Positions 1 to 9,993 of a stretch of 64,000 nt of DNA are shown piece after piece. The number at the start of each line of letters is the position of its first letter. Within the stretch, counting starts at the first letter, position 1. The notes below the pieces were generated by a model. It had not been told where the DNA came from, made no database searches, and saw only the letters and a program-made list of their open reading frames with translations. The position numbers and the translations under genes were made by a program. Source of the DNA: an uncultured Mediterraneibacter sp. (GTDB lineage: Bacteria; Bacillota; Clostridia; Lachnospirales; Lachnospiraceae); NCBI GenBank assembly GCA_944377745.1, contig CALWFV010000010.1, positions 1 to 64,000 of the forward strand, given 5' to 3'.

Positions 1-269
1 CCTTGATGAAGAGGACTGTGACTATGAATAAAATAGGAAGCAGATATTACGAGAGTTAATTTTTCTGGAAGTTAAGAGTGATGAAAAATTATACAGCATA
101 AAATGTCTGATAAAATGACAGAACGTGTATTCGAAAAAATGTTGCGCAGGGATAATAAGTGTAGTATATTAGAGTCTGAAAAAGTGCGTACATTTATCGT
201 TCTTTTTGTGTCTATACTTATGAAAGAGAGTTTTTCAAGATATGTTAAAATATAGCAAAAAATACGAAA

Positions 270-300
270 TTGTGCGGACTGTGATGATTGATGCTATAGT
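270..300 (+). promoter_or_regulatory. Putative uvrB promoter, extended -10 type
   Basis: TGCTATAGT (292-300) fits an extended -10 element. The nearest -35-like hexamer, TTGTGC at 270-275, lies 19 bp upstream, which is long but tolerable with an extended -10. No clear LexA box was recognised. Inferred by eye only. Confidence 0.35.
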
Positions 301-325
301 GTAGGAAAATCTGCGCTGGGTGACC

Positions 326-412
326 AAATTCGTGTAATTATAGCTTTTGAAGTCATTTTTACGGATTTTGAGGCAAAATGAATATTTTTTTTGCCCTGAT
401 TTACACGAATTT
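326..412 (+). repeat. Inverted repeat in the uvrB leader
   Basis: AAATTCGTGTAA at 326-337 is the exact reverse complement of TTACACGAATTT at 401-412. Inside the 63-base gap a second hairpin pairs GGCAAAA (372-378) with TTTTGCC (389-395). It sits between the putative promoter and the uvrB ribosome site, so it may be an RNA structure or a split operator. No T-run follows the outer stem, so it is not a plain terminator. Confidence 0.5.
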
Positions 413-448
413 TGTGGCTGATAGTGTAAATAGTAGGAGGAATTTTCA

Positions 449-2434
449 GTGGATAAATTTCAATTAGTATCAGAATATGAACCGATGGGCGATCAGCCAC
501 AGGCGATTAAAGAGCTTGTTCAAGGATTCCGTGAAGGCAATCAATGCCAGACTTTACTAGGGGTTACGGGTTCCGGAAAAACTTTTACAATGGCAAATGT
601 GATAGCGCAGTTGAACAAGCCTACATTGGTTATTGCCCATAATAAGACACTCGCAGCGCAGTTATATGGTGAACTCAAAGAGTTCTTCCCGAACAATGCG
701 GTTGAATACTTTGTCTCCTACTACGACTACTATCAGCCGGAGGCCTACGTCCCCTCCTCGGACACCTACATTGCCAAGGATTCCGCCATCAACGATGAGA
801 TCGACAAGCTCCGCCTTTCCGCCACCATGGCTCTGACAGAACGGCGGGATGTGATCATCGTTGCCAGTGTGTCATGCATCTACGGTCTGGGTAACCCGGT
901 GGATTACCAGAACATGGTGATATCCCTTCGCCCCGGGATGATAAAGGACAGGGACGAGGTCATGGCGAAACTGATCGAGATCCAGTACGACCGCAATGAT
1001 ATGGATTTTCACCGCGGTACATTCCGCGTGCGCGGCGATGTTCTGGAGATCATCCCGGCATACGAGAGCGAGACGGCGATCCGGATCGAGTTTTTTGGGG
1101 ATGAGGTGGATCGGATCACGGAAATTGATATTCTGACCGGAGAGATAAAGGACGAACTGAAGCATGTGGCGATCTTCCCGGCGTCCCACTATGTTGTGGA
1201 TAAAGAGAACATAAAAAGAGCGGTGCATGATATTGAGGAAGAACTGGACGAGCGCGTAAAAGAGTTCAAACGTCAGGACAAGCTGCTGGAGGCACAGAGG
1301 ATCGCGGAGAGGACAAACTTTGACATTGAAATGCTCAAAGAGACCGGATTCTGCTCCGGGATCGAGAATTATTCCCGGCACCTGGCCGGACTCGCGCCGG
1401 GGCAGCCGCCGTATACGCTGATCGATTATTTTCCGGATGACTTTATCATGATGATTGATGAGTCCCACAAGACGATCCCGCAGATCGGTGGAATGTATCA
1501 CGGGGATCAGTCCAGGAAAACAACGCTTGTGGATTATGGATTCCGTCTGCCCTCTGCAAAGGATAACCGCCCCTTGAATTTTGAAGAATTTGAGAGTAAG
1601 ATAAATCAGGTCCTGTTCGTCTCGGCAACGCCGGGGCCGTATGAGGAAGAGCATGAACTCTTGCGGGCAGAGCAGGTGATCCGCCCGACGGGACTGCTCG
1701 ATCCGGAGGTGACAGTGCGCCCTGTGGAGGGGCAGATCGATGACCTGATCGGCGAGATCAACAAAGAAGTGTCGAAAAAGAACAAAGTACTTGTCACGAC
1801 GCTGACGAAACGTATGGCGGAGGACCTTACGGACTATATGCGGGAAGTCGGCATTCGTGTGAAATATCTTCACTCTGATGTGGATACACTGGAAAGGACG
1901 GAGATCATCCGTGACATGCGTCTGGATGTGTTTGACGTCCTTGTAGGGATCAACCTCCTCAGGGAAGGTCTGGATATCCCGGAGATCACGCTTGTGGCGA
2001 TCCTGGATGCGGACAAAGAAGGATTCCTGCGTTCAGAGACTTCACTGATCCAGACGATCGGGCGCGCTGCAAGAAATGCGGAGGGACATGTCATCATGTA
2101 TGCGGATACCATAACAGAATCCATGCAGATGGCGATCGATGAGACGAAGCGCCGCCGCGAGATCCAGATGAAATATAATGAAGAACACGGCATTACGCCG
2201 CAGACGATACAGAAGTCTGTCCGCGACCTGATCAGCATTTCGAAGAAGGTTGCCGCAGAGGAGATGCGGATGGAAAAAGATCCGGAGTCCATGAGCAAAA
2301 AGGAACTGGAGAAGCTGATATCGGATCTGACAAAACAGATGAAGAAGGCTGCGGCGGAACTGAATTTCGAGGCTGCGGCAGAGCTGCGTGACAAGCTTAT
2401 AGACCTGAAAAAGATGCTCAACGAAATGGAATAA
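449..2434 (+). CDS. uvrB: UvrABC system protein B
   Basis: Damage-verification helicase of bacterial nucleotide excision repair: it is loaded by UvrA, opens the DNA at the lesion and recruits UvrC. The 661-residue product has the normal family length. Visible parts: Walker A GVTGSGKT (about residues 38-45), the tyrosine-rich beta-hairpin [12 protein letters not shown] that is inserted between the strands, the DESHKT Walker B motif, a C-terminal helicase half ending in QTIGRAARN, and a C-terminal UVR coiled coil for UvrA/UvrC contact. The start is GTG with AGGAGG at 435-440, eight bases upstream. uvrA follows after 40 bases, so the two form an operon. Confidence 0.98.
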   Translation: MDKFQLVSEYEPMGDQPQAIKELVQGFREGNQCQTLLGVTGSGKTFTMANVIAQLNKPTLVIAHNKTLAAQLYGELKEFFPNNAVEYFVSYYDYYQPEAYVPSSDTYIAKDSAINDEIDKLRLSATMALTERRDVIIVASVSCIYGLGNPVDYQNMVISLRPGMIKDRDEVMAKLIEIQYDRNDMDFHRGTFRVRGDVLEIIPAYESETAIRIEFFGDEVDRITEIDILTGEIKDELKHVAIFPASHYVVDKENIKRAVHDIEEELDERVKEFKRQDKLLEAQRIAERTNFDIEMLKETGFCSGIENYSRHLAGLAPGQPPYTLIDYFPDDFIMMIDESHKTIPQIGGMYHGDQSRKTTLVDYGFRLPSAKDNRPLNFEEFESKINQVLFVSATPGPYEEEHELLRAEQVIRPTGLLDPEVTVRPVEGQIDDLIGEINKEVSKKNKVLVTTLTKRMAEDLTDYMREVGIRVKYLHSDVDTLERTEIIRDMRLDVFDVLVGINLLREGLDIPEITLVAILDADKEGFLRSETSLIQTIGRAARNAEGHVIMYADTITESMQMAIDETKRRREIQMKYNEEHGITPQTIQKSVRDLISISKKVAAEEMRMEKDPESMSKKELEKLISDLTKQMKKAAAELNFEAAAELRDKLIDLKKMLNEME

Positions 2435-2474
2435 GGGCGATTTTCAGAGTTAGATATAGAAGAGAGGACATACA

Positions 2475-5321
2475 ATGGGAAAAAAGATGGATGCCCGTCA
2501 GTATATCAGGATACGAGGGGCGAATGAGAACAATCTTAAAAATATAGATGTTGATATACCGAGAAATGAACTTGTCGTCCTGACGGGCTTAAGCGGATCG
2601 GGAAAATCTTCGCTTGCTTTCGATACGATCTATGCGGAGGGACAGAGAAGGTACATGGAATCTCTGTCTTCCTATGCGCGTCAGTTCCTTGGACAGATGG
2701 AAAAACCGGATGTTGAGAGTATTGAGGGACTTTCTCCGGCGATTTCTATTGACCAGAAGTCCACGAACCACAATCCCAGATCTACGGTGGGGACGGTGAC
2801 AGAGATCTATGACTATTTTCGTCTGCTCTATGCAAGAGTGGGGATCCCGCACTGTCCGAAGTGCGGTCGGGAGATCCGTAAACAGACAGTGGACCAGATG
2901 GTAGATCAGATCATGTCCCTCCCGGAACGGACAAAGATCCAGCTTCTGGCACCGGTCGTGAGGGGGCGCAAGGGTACTCATGCAAAACTTCTTGACAGGG
3001 CGAAAAAGAGCGGATATGTCCGCGTGCGCGTGGATGGAAATATGTATGAACTTTCCGAGGAGATCACGCTGGATAAGAATATCAAGCACAATATTGAGAT
3101 CATTGTGGACCGGCTTGTGGTAAAACCGGGGATTGAAAAGAGGCTGACAGATTCGGTGGAAAGTGTGCTGCATTTGGCAGAGGGACTTCTGATCGTAGAT
3201 ATCATAGGAGGGGAACCCATCAATTTCAGCCAGAGTTTTTCCTGCCCGGACTGCGGGATCAGCATTGAAGAGATCGAACCGAGGAGTTTTTCCTTCAATA
3301 ATCCTTTCGGGGCGTGCCCTGAATGTTTCGGATTGGGATATAAAATGGAGTTTGCAGAGGAACTGATGATACCGGATCCGTCCCTGTCCATTAATCAGGG
3401 AGCGATCACGGTCATGGGGTGGCAGTCCTGTACGGACAAGTCCAGTTTTACCCATGCTATTCTGGAAGCTCTCTGTAAAGAGTATAAATTCGATCTGGAT
3501 ACGCCGTTTGAAAAGTATCCGAAGAAGATCCACGATGTGATCATATATGGAACTAACGGAAAAAGCGTGAAAGTGTTCTATAAAGGCCAGCGGGGCGAAG
3601 GTGTCTATGACGTTGCTTTTGAAGGACTGATCAAAAATGTGGAACGAAGATACAGGGAGACGGGCTCAGAGACAGTAAAAGCAGAATATGAGACATTTAT
3701 GAACATCACTCCATGCTCTGCATGTAAAGGCCAGCGTCTGAAACCGGGAGCTCTGGCGGTGACGGTAGGAGATAAAAACATTGCAGAGGTGACTGCTCTG
3801 TCCATCGATAAGCTTCAGAAATTTCTTGAAGATCTTCAGCTTACGCAGACCCAGATGGTGATCGGGGGCCAGATCTTAAAAGAGATACGGGCGAGGATCA
3901 AATTCCTTATGGATGTGGGTCTGGAGTATCTGACTCTTGCCAGGGCGACAGCTACCCTTTCCGGGGGGGAAGCTCAGAGGATCCGCCTTGCCACGCAGAT
4001 CGGTTCCGGTCTGGTGGGAGTCGCCTATATCCTGGATGAGCCAAGTATTGGTCTGCATCAGAGGGATAACGACAAACTCCTTGCAACGCTGAAACATCTG
4101 CGGGATCTTGGAAATACACTGATCGTGGTAGAACATGATGAGGATACCATGCTGGCGGCGGACTATATTGTTGATATCGGTCCGGGTGCAGGAGAGCACG
4201 GCGGAGAAGTTGTGGCAGCAGGCAACGCCCAGGAGATCATGAAAAATCCGAACTCTATTACCGGGGCATATCTGAGTGGTAAGATCCGGATTCCGATCCC
4301 GGAAGAAAGAAGAAAGCCGACCGGATTTCTGAAAGTAGTGGGCGCTGCGGAAAATAATCTGAAAAATATAGACGTTACATTCCCTCTCGGTGTCATGACG
4401 TGTGTGACAGGCGTCTCTGGCTCGGGGAAAAGTTCACTGGTCAATGAGATCCTGTATAAAAGGCTGGCTCATGATCTGAACCGTGCCCGGACGATACCGG
4501 GGAAACATAAGAGGATAGAAGGACTGGATCAGGTGGACAAGGTGATCAATATCGATCAGTCGCCTATCGGACGTACACCAAGGTCCAATCCGGCAACATA
4601 CACCGGCGTGTTTGATCTGATCCGCGATCTGTTTGCGTCCACACCGGATGCAAAAGCACGTGGATATAAGAAGGGAAGATTCAGCTTCAACGTGAAAGGC
4701 GGGCGGTGTGAGGCGTGCGCGGGAGATGGTATTCTCAAAATAGAGATGCATTTCCTCCCGGATGTCTATGTGCCATGTGAGGTCTGCGGTGGCAAACGTT
4801 ACAACCGCGAGACCCTTGAGGTGAAATATAAAGGAAAGTCGATTTATGACGTCCTGAACATGACTGTTGAGGAAGCTGTGGAATTCTTTGCTCACGTACC
4901 CAGTATACGGAGAAAAATGGAGACCCTCAACGACGTCGGACTTTCCTATATACGCCTGGGCCAGCCGTCCACGGAACTTTCCGGAGGAGAGGCTCAGAGG
5001 ATCAAGCTGGCGGCAGAACTGAGCAAGCGGAGTACCGGAAAGACGGTGTACATCCTGGATGAGCCGACAACAGGTCTTCATTTTGCCGATGTGCACAAGC
5101 TTACCGAAATCCTTCGCAGACTGGCAGGCGACGGAAATACAGTGATCGTGATCGAACACAATCTTGATGTGATAAAAACAGCGGATTACATTATAGATAT
5201 CGGCCCCGAGGGCGGAGATAAGGGCGGGACTGTCGTTGCGTGCGGCACTCCGGAAGAGATCGCAGAGAACGAAAAATCATATACCGGGAAGTATATTGGA
5301 CCAATCCTAAAGAAAAAATAA
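2475..5321 (+). CDS. uvrA: UvrABC system protein A
   Basis: Damage-sensing ABC-type ATPase of nucleotide excision repair; dimers scan DNA and deliver UvrB. 948 residues, typical length. Two ATPase modules are seen, with Walker A motifs GLSGSGKSS (about 38-46) and GVSGSGKSS (about 643), two LSGGEAQR signatures and two ILDEP Walker B motifs. Zinc-binding CxxC pairs occur near residue 130 (CPKC), 255-285 (CPDC, CPEC) and 740-765 (CEAC, CEVC). An in-frame ATG four codons downstream (MDARQ) is an alternative start. It lies in the uvrB operon; the next gene has its own candidate promoter. Confidence 0.98.
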   Translation: MGKKMDARQYIRIRGANENNLKNIDVDIPRNELVVLTGLSGSGKSSLAFDTIYAEGQRRYMESLSSYARQFLGQMEKPDVESIEGLSPAISIDQKSTNHNPRSTVGTVTEIYDYFRLLYARVGIPHCPKCGREIRKQTVDQMVDQIMSLPERTKIQLLAPVVRGRKGTHAKLLDRAKKSGYVRVRVDGNMYELSEEITLDKNIKHNIEIIVDRLVVKPGIEKRLTDSVESVLHLAEGLLIVDIIGGEPINFSQSFSCPDCGISIEEIEPRSFSFNNPFGACPECFGLGYKMEFAEELMIPDPSLSINQGAITVMGWQSCTDKSSFTHAILEALCKEYKFDLDTPFEKYPKKIHDVIIYGTNGKSVKVFYKGQRGEGVYDVAFEGLIKNVERRYRETGSETVKAEYETFMNITPCSACKGQRLKPGALAVTVGDKNIAEVTALSIDKLQKFLEDLQLTQTQMVIGGQILKEIRARIKFLMDVGLEYLTLARATATLSGGEAQRIRLATQIGSGLVGVAYILDEPSIGLHQRDNDKLLATLKHLRDLGNTLIVVEHDEDTMLAADYIVDIGPGAGEHGGEVVAAGNAQEIMKNPNSITGAYLSGKIRIPIPEERRKPTGFLKVVGAAENNLKNIDVTFPLGVMTCVTGVSGSGKSSLVNEILYKRLAHDLNRARTIPGKHKRIEGLDQVDKVINIDQSPIGRTPRSNPATYTGVFDLIRDLFASTPDAKARGYKKGRFSFNVKGGRCEACAGDGILKIEMHFLPDVYVPCEVCGGKRYNRETLEVKYKGKSIYDVLNMTVEEAVEFFAHVPSIRRKMETLNDVGLSYIRLGQPSTELSGGEAQRIKLAAELSKRSTGKTVYILDEPTTGLHFADVHKLTEILRRLAGDGNTVIVIEHNLDVIKTADYIIDIGPEGGDKGGTVVACGTPEEIAENEKSYTGKYIGPILKKK

Positions 5322-5336
5322 ATATAGAAAAAGGGG

Positions 5337-5365
5337 TTTCCATTTTTGGAAAAGTTTATTATACT
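5337..5365 (+). promoter_or_regulatory. Putative mreB/mbl promoter
   Basis: TTTCCA (5337-5342), a 17-bp spacer and TATACT (5360-5365). The -35 is part of a TTTCC...GGAAA inverted repeat (5337-5352). The leader of about 100 bases also holds a perfect 14-bp palindrome, GTCTGCCGGCAGAC, at 5416-5429. No terminator with a T-run separates uvrA from this site, so read-through is also possible. Confidence 0.4.
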
Positions 5366-5473
5366 AGTATGCGGATAAGGGAGGTAAAGCCAGCACACAC
5401 AGGAGGAAGATGTTTGTCTGCCGGCAGACTGTTAAGGGAACGAGTATAAAGAGTTTGGAAGGGAGAATCAAAT

Positions 5474-6463
5474 ATGTCTGTAGATCTTGGAATAGATTTG
5501 GGAACCGCCAGTGTACTGGTATATGTAAAAGGAAAAGGAGTTGTTCTGAAAGAACCGTCGGTCGTTGCTTTTGACCGGGATACCAATGTGATCAAGGCAA
5601 TCGGAGAAGAGGCAAGGCTGATGCTCGGGAGAACGCCGGGAAACATCGTGGCGGTCCGTCCCCTTCGTCAGGGCGTGATCTCTGATTATACTGTGACGGA
5701 GAAAATGATAAAGTATTTTGTACAGAAAGCGCTGGGAAAACGCACATTTAAAAAACCGCGCATCTCTATCTGTGTTCCCAGCGGTGTTACTGAAGTGGAG
5801 AAGAAAGCCGTTGAGGAGGCAACTTTTGCGGCGGGTGCACGTGAAGTCCATCTGATCGAGGAGCCGGTCGCGGCAGCGATCGGAGCGGGGATCGATATCG
5901 CAAAGCCCTGCGGAAACATGATTGTGGATATCGGAGGAGGTACAGCCGACATTGCCGTGATCTCCCTTGGCGGTACAGTTGTGAATACTTCCATCAAAGT
6001 GGCGGGTGACGATTTCGACGAAGCTATCGTACGATACATGAGAAAGAAACATAATCTGCTGATCGGGGAGAGAACAGCAGAGGATATTAAGATAAAGATC
6101 GGGACAACCTATCCTCTCGTCGAGGAAGAGACAATGGAAGTCCGGGGGAGGAATCTTGTGACAGGGCTTCCGAAGACAGTCACTGTCACATCCTCTGAGA
6201 CAGAGGAGGCTCTCAGGGAGGCAACCAGCCAGATCGTAGAAGCTGTCATCTCTGTTCTTGAACAGACCCCGCCGGAACTTTCCGCAGATATTCTTGACAG
6301 AGGTATTGTGCTGACAGGCGGAGGAGCAATGCTCAGGGGCCTTGAGGAACTGATTGAGGAGAAAACGGGTATCAACACCATGACGGCGGAAGATCCGATG
6401 AAAGTCGTGGCCATTGGTACCGGTCAGTTTGTGGAATTTATGAGTGGAAGAAAAGATTTTTAA
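5474..6463 (+). CDS. MreB/Mbl-type rod-shape actin homologue
   Basis: Bacterial actin that polymerises beneath the membrane and guides lateral wall synthesis. The 329-residue product shows the actin-fold nucleotide motifs: phosphate-1 GIDLGTASV near residue 5, phosphate-2 IVDIGGGTAD near 155, and the adenosine motif LTGGGAML near 280. The N-terminus with VKGKGVVLKEPSVVA and RTPGNIVAVRP resembles Mbl as much as MreB. mreC and mreD do not follow, which supports an Mbl-like orphan copy. ATG is preceded by GAAGGGAG. A terminator follows at 6482-6513. Confidence 0.93.
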   Translation: MSVDLGIDLGTASVLVYVKGKGVVLKEPSVVAFDRDTNVIKAIGEEARLMLGRTPGNIVAVRPLRQGVISDYTVTEKMIKYFVQKALGKRTFKKPRISICVPSGVTEVEKKAVEEATFAAGAREVHLIEEPVAAAIGAGIDIAKPCGNMIVDIGGGTADIAVISLGGTVVNTSIKVAGDDFDEAIVRYMRKKHNLLIGERTAEDIKIKIGTTYPLVEEETMEVRGRNLVTGLPKTVTVTSSETEEALREATSQIVEAVISVLEQTPPELSADILDRGIVLTGGGAMLRGLEELIEEKTGINTMTAEDPMKVVAIGTGQFVEFMSGRKDF

Positions 6464-6481
6464 GGTCCGGCAGGATTTGGG

Positions 6482-6513
6482 AAAAGGGTGTGTGTAAAAA
6501 AGCACCCTTTTTC
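6482..6513 (+). terminator. Rho-independent terminator after mreB/mbl
   Basis: AAAAGGGTG (6482-6490) pairs with CACCCTTTT (6503-6511), followed by further T residues. It lies 19 bases after the mreB/mbl stop. Confidence 0.85.
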
Positions 6514-6620
6514 TGTTTTTTATGTGGAAGCTGGAAAGCAGCATCCTGGGGATGAAGAAAACAAAGAGGCAGATCACAGTTGTCTGCTGTGATAGAGAGA
6601 TAAAGGAGAAGTGAGAGGAA

Positions 6621-8834
6621 TTGGAGACAGTTACGGGTTATGTTGATCACATTGTATTCCGCAACGAAGAAAACGGATATACGGTCTTTAACCTGGATAA
6701 TGACGATGGTGAAGTGACCTGCGTCGGCAGCTTTAATTTTGTAAATGAAGGCGAAATGCTGGAACTGCAGGGAGAGTACGTCAACCATAATGTTTATGGG
6801 AACCAGTTTAAAGTGTCGTCCTATCAGGTGAAGGAACCGGAGGATCTGGTCTCGATCGAAAGATATCTCGGCTCCGGCGCAGTCAAGGGGGTAGGAGCAG
6901 CGCTTGCCGCAAGGATCGTCCGAAGATTTAAGGAAGATACCTTCCGGATCATCGACGAAGAACCGGAAAGGCTTTCTGAGATCAAAGGGATCAGTGAGAG
7001 AAAAGCGCGGGAGATCGCGGAACAGGTAGAAGAGAAAAAAGACTTGAGAAAAGCGATGATTTATCTGCAGAAATACGGAATCTCAACGAAGCTTGCGGCG
7101 AAAATATACAAGTATTATGGTATGAAAGTATACAAAGTGCTGGAGGAGAACCCGTATCAGCTTGCGGACAATATTGAAGGGGTTGGTTTCCGCACGGCAG
7201 ATGAGATCGCATCCCGGATCGGGATACATACAGACTCTGATTATCGGATCAAGAGCGGCATTTTCTATACTCTTCAGCAGGCGGCCGGAGAAGGGCATAT
7301 CTATCTTCCCCAGGATGTTCTCCTCAGAAGGGCAAGCGCTCTGCTGGAGGTGGAGATCAGTGATATAGAAAAATATATCATGGATCTCTGTATTGAACGG
7401 AAGACTGTGATGAAAGAGACCGAAGACGGCCAGATCCGGGTGTATCCGGCACATTACTATTATCTCGAACTGAATACTGCAAAAATGCTCCATGATCTGG
7501 ATATTGACTGTGATATGCCGGAAGATATGATGGAGCGCAGGCTGAAAGCTGTGGAGAAGAAGGAACAGATCGAACTGGATCCCATACAGCACAGGGCTGT
7601 GATCGAGTCGATCAAACACGGGCTTCTCGTGCTTACGGGAGGACCGGGGACGGGAAAGACGACGACAATCAACACCATGATACGGTTTTTTGACAGTGAG
7701 GGGATGAGCATCCTCCTTGCCGCGCCCACCGGAAGAGCTGCAAAAAGGATGACTGAGGCTACCGGATATGAGGCGCAGACGATCCACAGACTGCTGGAAG
7801 TGAACGGAAATCCGGAAGCGGAGGGAAACGTGAGCGGATTTGGCAGGAACAGGGAAAATCCGCTGGAAGCAGATGTGATCATCATTGATGAAATGTCCAT
7901 GGTGGATCTGCCCCTGATGCATGCTCTTCTGTCGGCGACAGTGCCGGGGACGCGGCTTGTCTTGGTGGGAGACGTAGACCAGCTCCCGTCCGTCGGCCCG
8001 GGAAGTGTGCTCAAGGATATCATCCGTTCCGAGTGCTTCCCGGTTGTGCGGCTGACCAGGATCTTTCGCCAGGCAGGAGAGAGCGATATCGTGGTGAACG
8101 CTCACAAGATCAATTCCGGAGAGCCGGTCACCCTGGATAATAAGAGCAGAGATTTCTTTTTCCTGAAAAGGCAGAACGCGGATGTGATCATCAGTGTGAT
8201 CATCACACTGATCCAGAAAAAGCTTCCGGGATATGTGGAGGCGAGCCCCAATGAGATCCAGGTCATGACGCCGACGAGAAAAGGTCTTCTGGGGGTGGAA
8301 CGACTGAACCAGATACTTCAGAGATACCTGAATCCTGCAGATCCGGGGAAAACGGAGGCAGAGATAAGAGGCAGGCTGTTCCGGAGCGGAGACAAGGTTA
8401 TGCAGATAAAGAACAATTATCAGATTGAGTGGGAAATCTCCACAAAATACGGACTGACTGTGGATAAAGGAACCGGTGTTTTCAACGGGGATATGGGCAT
8501 CATAACGGAGATCAATCCATATACGGAGTCGCTGGAAGTGGAATTTGATGAGGGGAGAAAAGTAAAATACAGTTTTGAGATGACGGAGGAACTTGAACTT
8601 GCCTATGCGATCACGGTCCACAAGTCCCAGGGAAGTGAATATCCGGCGGTGATCCTGCCGCTTCTTCCCGGACCCAGACTGCTCTATAACAGAAACCTTC
8701 TCTATACGGCTGTCACAAGAGCAAAACGTTGTCTTACAATAGTAGGGAGTGATGTGACATTTCAGGAAATGATACAAAACAAAAGCGAGCAGGAAAGATA
8801 TACAAGCCTGGCAGAGCGCATAAAGGAATTTTAG
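6621..8834 (+). CDS. recD2: RecD2-type ATP-dependent 5'-3' DNA helicase
   Basis: Superfamily 1B helicase of the RecD2 family (the RecD homologue found without RecBC), tied to DNA repair and replication-fork processing. 737 residues, normal for the family. An N-terminal OB-like part (METVTGYVDHIVFRNEENG) is followed by helix-hairpin-helix repeats (residues 90-190). The motor core has Walker A GGPGTGKTTT near 340, Walker B IIIDEMSMVD, GDVDQLPSVGPG, and C-terminal motifs with AITVHKSQGSE and YTAVTRAK. The start is TTG at 6621: AAAGGAG lies upstream and no better in-frame ATG precedes the conserved N-terminus. The comF-like frame begins at its 3' end. Confidence 0.95.
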   Translation: METVTGYVDHIVFRNEENGYTVFNLDNDDGEVTCVGSFNFVNEGEMLELQGEYVNHNVYGNQFKVSSYQVKEPEDLVSIERYLGSGAVKGVGAALAARIVRRFKEDTFRIIDEEPERLSEIKGISERKAREIAEQVEEKKDLRKAMIYLQKYGISTKLAAKIYKYYGMKVYKVLEENPYQLADNIEGVGFRTADEIASRIGIHTDSDYRIKSGIFYTLQQAAGEGHIYLPQDVLLRRASALLEVEISDIEKYIMDLCIERKTVMKETEDGQIRVYPAHYYYLELNTAKMLHDLDIDCDMPEDMMERRLKAVEKKEQIELDPIQHRAVIESIKHGLLVLTGGPGTGKTTTINTMIRFFDSEGMSILLAAPTGRAAKRMTEATGYEAQTIHRLLEVNGNPEAEGNVSGFGRNRENPLEADVIIIDEMSMVDLPLMHALLSATVPGTRLVLVGDVDQLPSVGPGSVLKDIIRSECFPVVRLTRIFRQAGESDIVVNAHKINSGEPVTLDNKSRDFFFLKRQNADVIISVIITLIQKKLPGYVEASPNEIQVMTPTRKGLLGVERLNQILQRYLNPADPGKTEAEIRGRLFRSGDKVMQIKNNYQIEWEISTKYGLTVDKGTGVFNGDMGIITEINPYTESLEVEFDEGRKVKYSFEMTEELELAYAITVHKSQGSEYPAVILPLLPGPRLLYNRNLLYTAVTRAKRCLTIVGSDVTFQEMIQNKSEQERYTSLAERIKEF

Positions 8835-8851
8835 ATCTGCTCTATCCCCCG

Positions 8852-9514
8852 GTGTGCCCTTTCTGCGGACGGATCACGGAAGAGGGGATCTGTCCGGAAT
8901 GCCGGAAGGAGATACCATATATAGAGGAGCCGCGCTGTATGCATTGTGGAAAGCCTCTTCAGAGGGAGGAAGAAGAGTATTGTCAGGACTGCGGGAAACG
9001 AGACTCCTTTATTCGGCAGGGGCGGGGCGTATGGCTTCACAGGGGCAAAGTCCCCGGGGCAATATACCGCTTCAAATATCACAATAAAAGAAGGTATGGA
9101 AAAGTTTTTGCATCGGAGATGGAGAGACACTGTGGAAAAGAACTGAAACGATGGGATATAGACCTTATCATTCCGGTGCCGCTGCACGCTTCGAGAAAAA
9201 GAAGGCGCGGATTCAATCAGGCGGAGATAATCGCAGAAGAACTGTCGCATCTTACGGGAATCCCGGTGAGGAATGATCTTCTTTTCCGAATCCGGCGGAC
9301 ACGTCCGCAGAAGAGACTCGGTGAAAATGAGAGACGGCAGAATCTTCAGGGCGCCTTTGCGGTAAAGAAAACGCAGTCTCTTCCGTCGAACATACTTCTC
9401 ATCGACGATATATATACGACAGGGAGTACTGTGGAGCGGTGTGCGAAAATGCTCCGTCTTGCAGGCGCCGAAAATGTTTACTTTTTAACTGTAAGCATTG
9501 GACAAGGAACATAA
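8852..9514 (+). CDS. ComF family protein (ComFC-like phosphoribosyltransferase)
   Basis: Member of the ComF/GntX family; ComFC is needed for DNA uptake during competence in Bacillus and has a phosphoribosyltransferase fold. Four CxxC pairs make a zinc-ribbon N-terminus (CPFC, CPEC, CMHC, CQDC), and LIDDIYTTGST is the PRPP-binding loop. The called start is GTG 8852, but the family-typical residues LLDLLYPP lie upstream in the same frame, which stays open to 8753 with no ATG, GTG or TTG. True translation may therefore start earlier at a rare codon or come from frameshifting or coupling with recD2. The start is uncertain; the family is not. Confidence 0.85.
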   Translation: MCPFCGRITEEGICPECRKEIPYIEEPRCMHCGKPLQREEEEYCQDCGKRDSFIRQGRGVWLHRGKVPGAIYRFKYHNKRRYGKVFASEMERHCGKELKRWDIDLIIPVPLHASRKRRRGFNQAEIIAEELSHLTGIPVRNDLLFRIRRTRPQKRLGENERRQNLQGAFAVKKTQSLPSNILLIDDIYTTGSTVERCAKMLRLAGAENVYFLTVSIGQGT

Positions 9515-9528
9515 GTATATGATATACT
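9498..9528 (+). promoter_or_regulatory. Putative promoter of the cdaA operon
   Basis: TTGGACA (9498-9504), about 18 bp, then TATACT (9523-9528). The -10 lies in a small palindrome, AGTATATGATATACT. It would drive the membrane-protein/cdaA/cdaR/HPr run, which has no other clear promoter. Confidence 0.4.
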
Positions 9529-9591
9529 AAAACATAATGGGCTGATACTGATATGAAAGCCATAATACATAGGAAGGACGGCAGGTCAGAA

Positions 9592-9993
9592 ATGCTGGAT
9601 AAAAAAAAGATCCGTTTGATGACGCGGACAGCGATTTATGAAAAAAATCATGCTGAGGAAGATGTTAAGATCAGCACATATTATAAAAAGGATTATGCAA
9701 GCCTGAATACATGGATCACTCTCATATGGATCACAGTTGGATACGTTCTTGTGGCAGGTCTTTTTCTTCTCTGCACAGCAGACACTATTATGGAAGGACT
9801 CACTATAGTAAAGCTCATACTGCTCGCGTCAATCGCTCTGGGATTTTACCTTGTTCTGCTGATCGCGTACGGCGTTGGAGCGGGGAATTTCTACAGGAAA
9901 AAGCACGGGCGTGCAAAGCAGCGTGTAAAGAGATATTACAGGGAATTGTCCCGGCTGGAAAAAATGTATAAGAAGGAGAAAGACAGATCATGA
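9592..9993 (+). CDS. Uncharacterised two-TM protein upstream of cdaA
   Basis: No function recognised. From ATG 9592 it has 133 residues. A basic, charged N-terminus (MLDKKKIRLMTRTAIYEK) is followed by two hydrophobic segments, about residues 42-62 and 70-95, and a very basic C-terminal tail (RKKHGRAKQRVKRYYREL). This predicts a hairpin membrane protein with both ends in the cytoplasm. An alternative ATG at 9553 would add 13 residues. The stop overlaps the next gene's start, so the pair is probably translated together. Its place before cdaA suggests envelope homeostasis, by context only. Confidence 0.75.
   Translation: MLDKKKIRLMTRTAIYEKNHAEEDVKISTYYKKDYASLNTWITLIWITVGYVLVAGLFLLCTADTIMEGLTIVKLILLASIALGFYLVLLIAYGVGAGNFYRKKHGRAKQRVKRYYRELSRLEKMYKKEKDRS

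Larger units (their letters stand above)
1..448. other. Non-coding left edge and uvrB leader
   Basis: AT-rich stretch with no convincing gene. A short reading frame ending at base 31 could be the tail of a gene outside the window, and a 50-codon frame at 103-255 has no ribosome site; neither is called. A probable uvrB promoter (-10 at 295-300) is followed by a leader of about 150 bases holding a perfect 12-bp inverted repeat (326-337 with 401-412) around a smaller hairpin (372-378 with 389-395). Confidence 0.5.

Noticed and set aside
103-255. 50-codon frame before uvrB
   Set aside because: No ribosome site, no recognisable motif and in an AT-rich leader region.
7083-8777. Long open frame of 564 codons on the minus strand inside recD2
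   Set aside because: It lies opposite a clear helicase gene, has no ribosome site and encodes a His/Leu/Arg-rich product without family motifs; the same holds for the frames at 872-1873, 2589-3533, 5468-6577 and 51662-53047.
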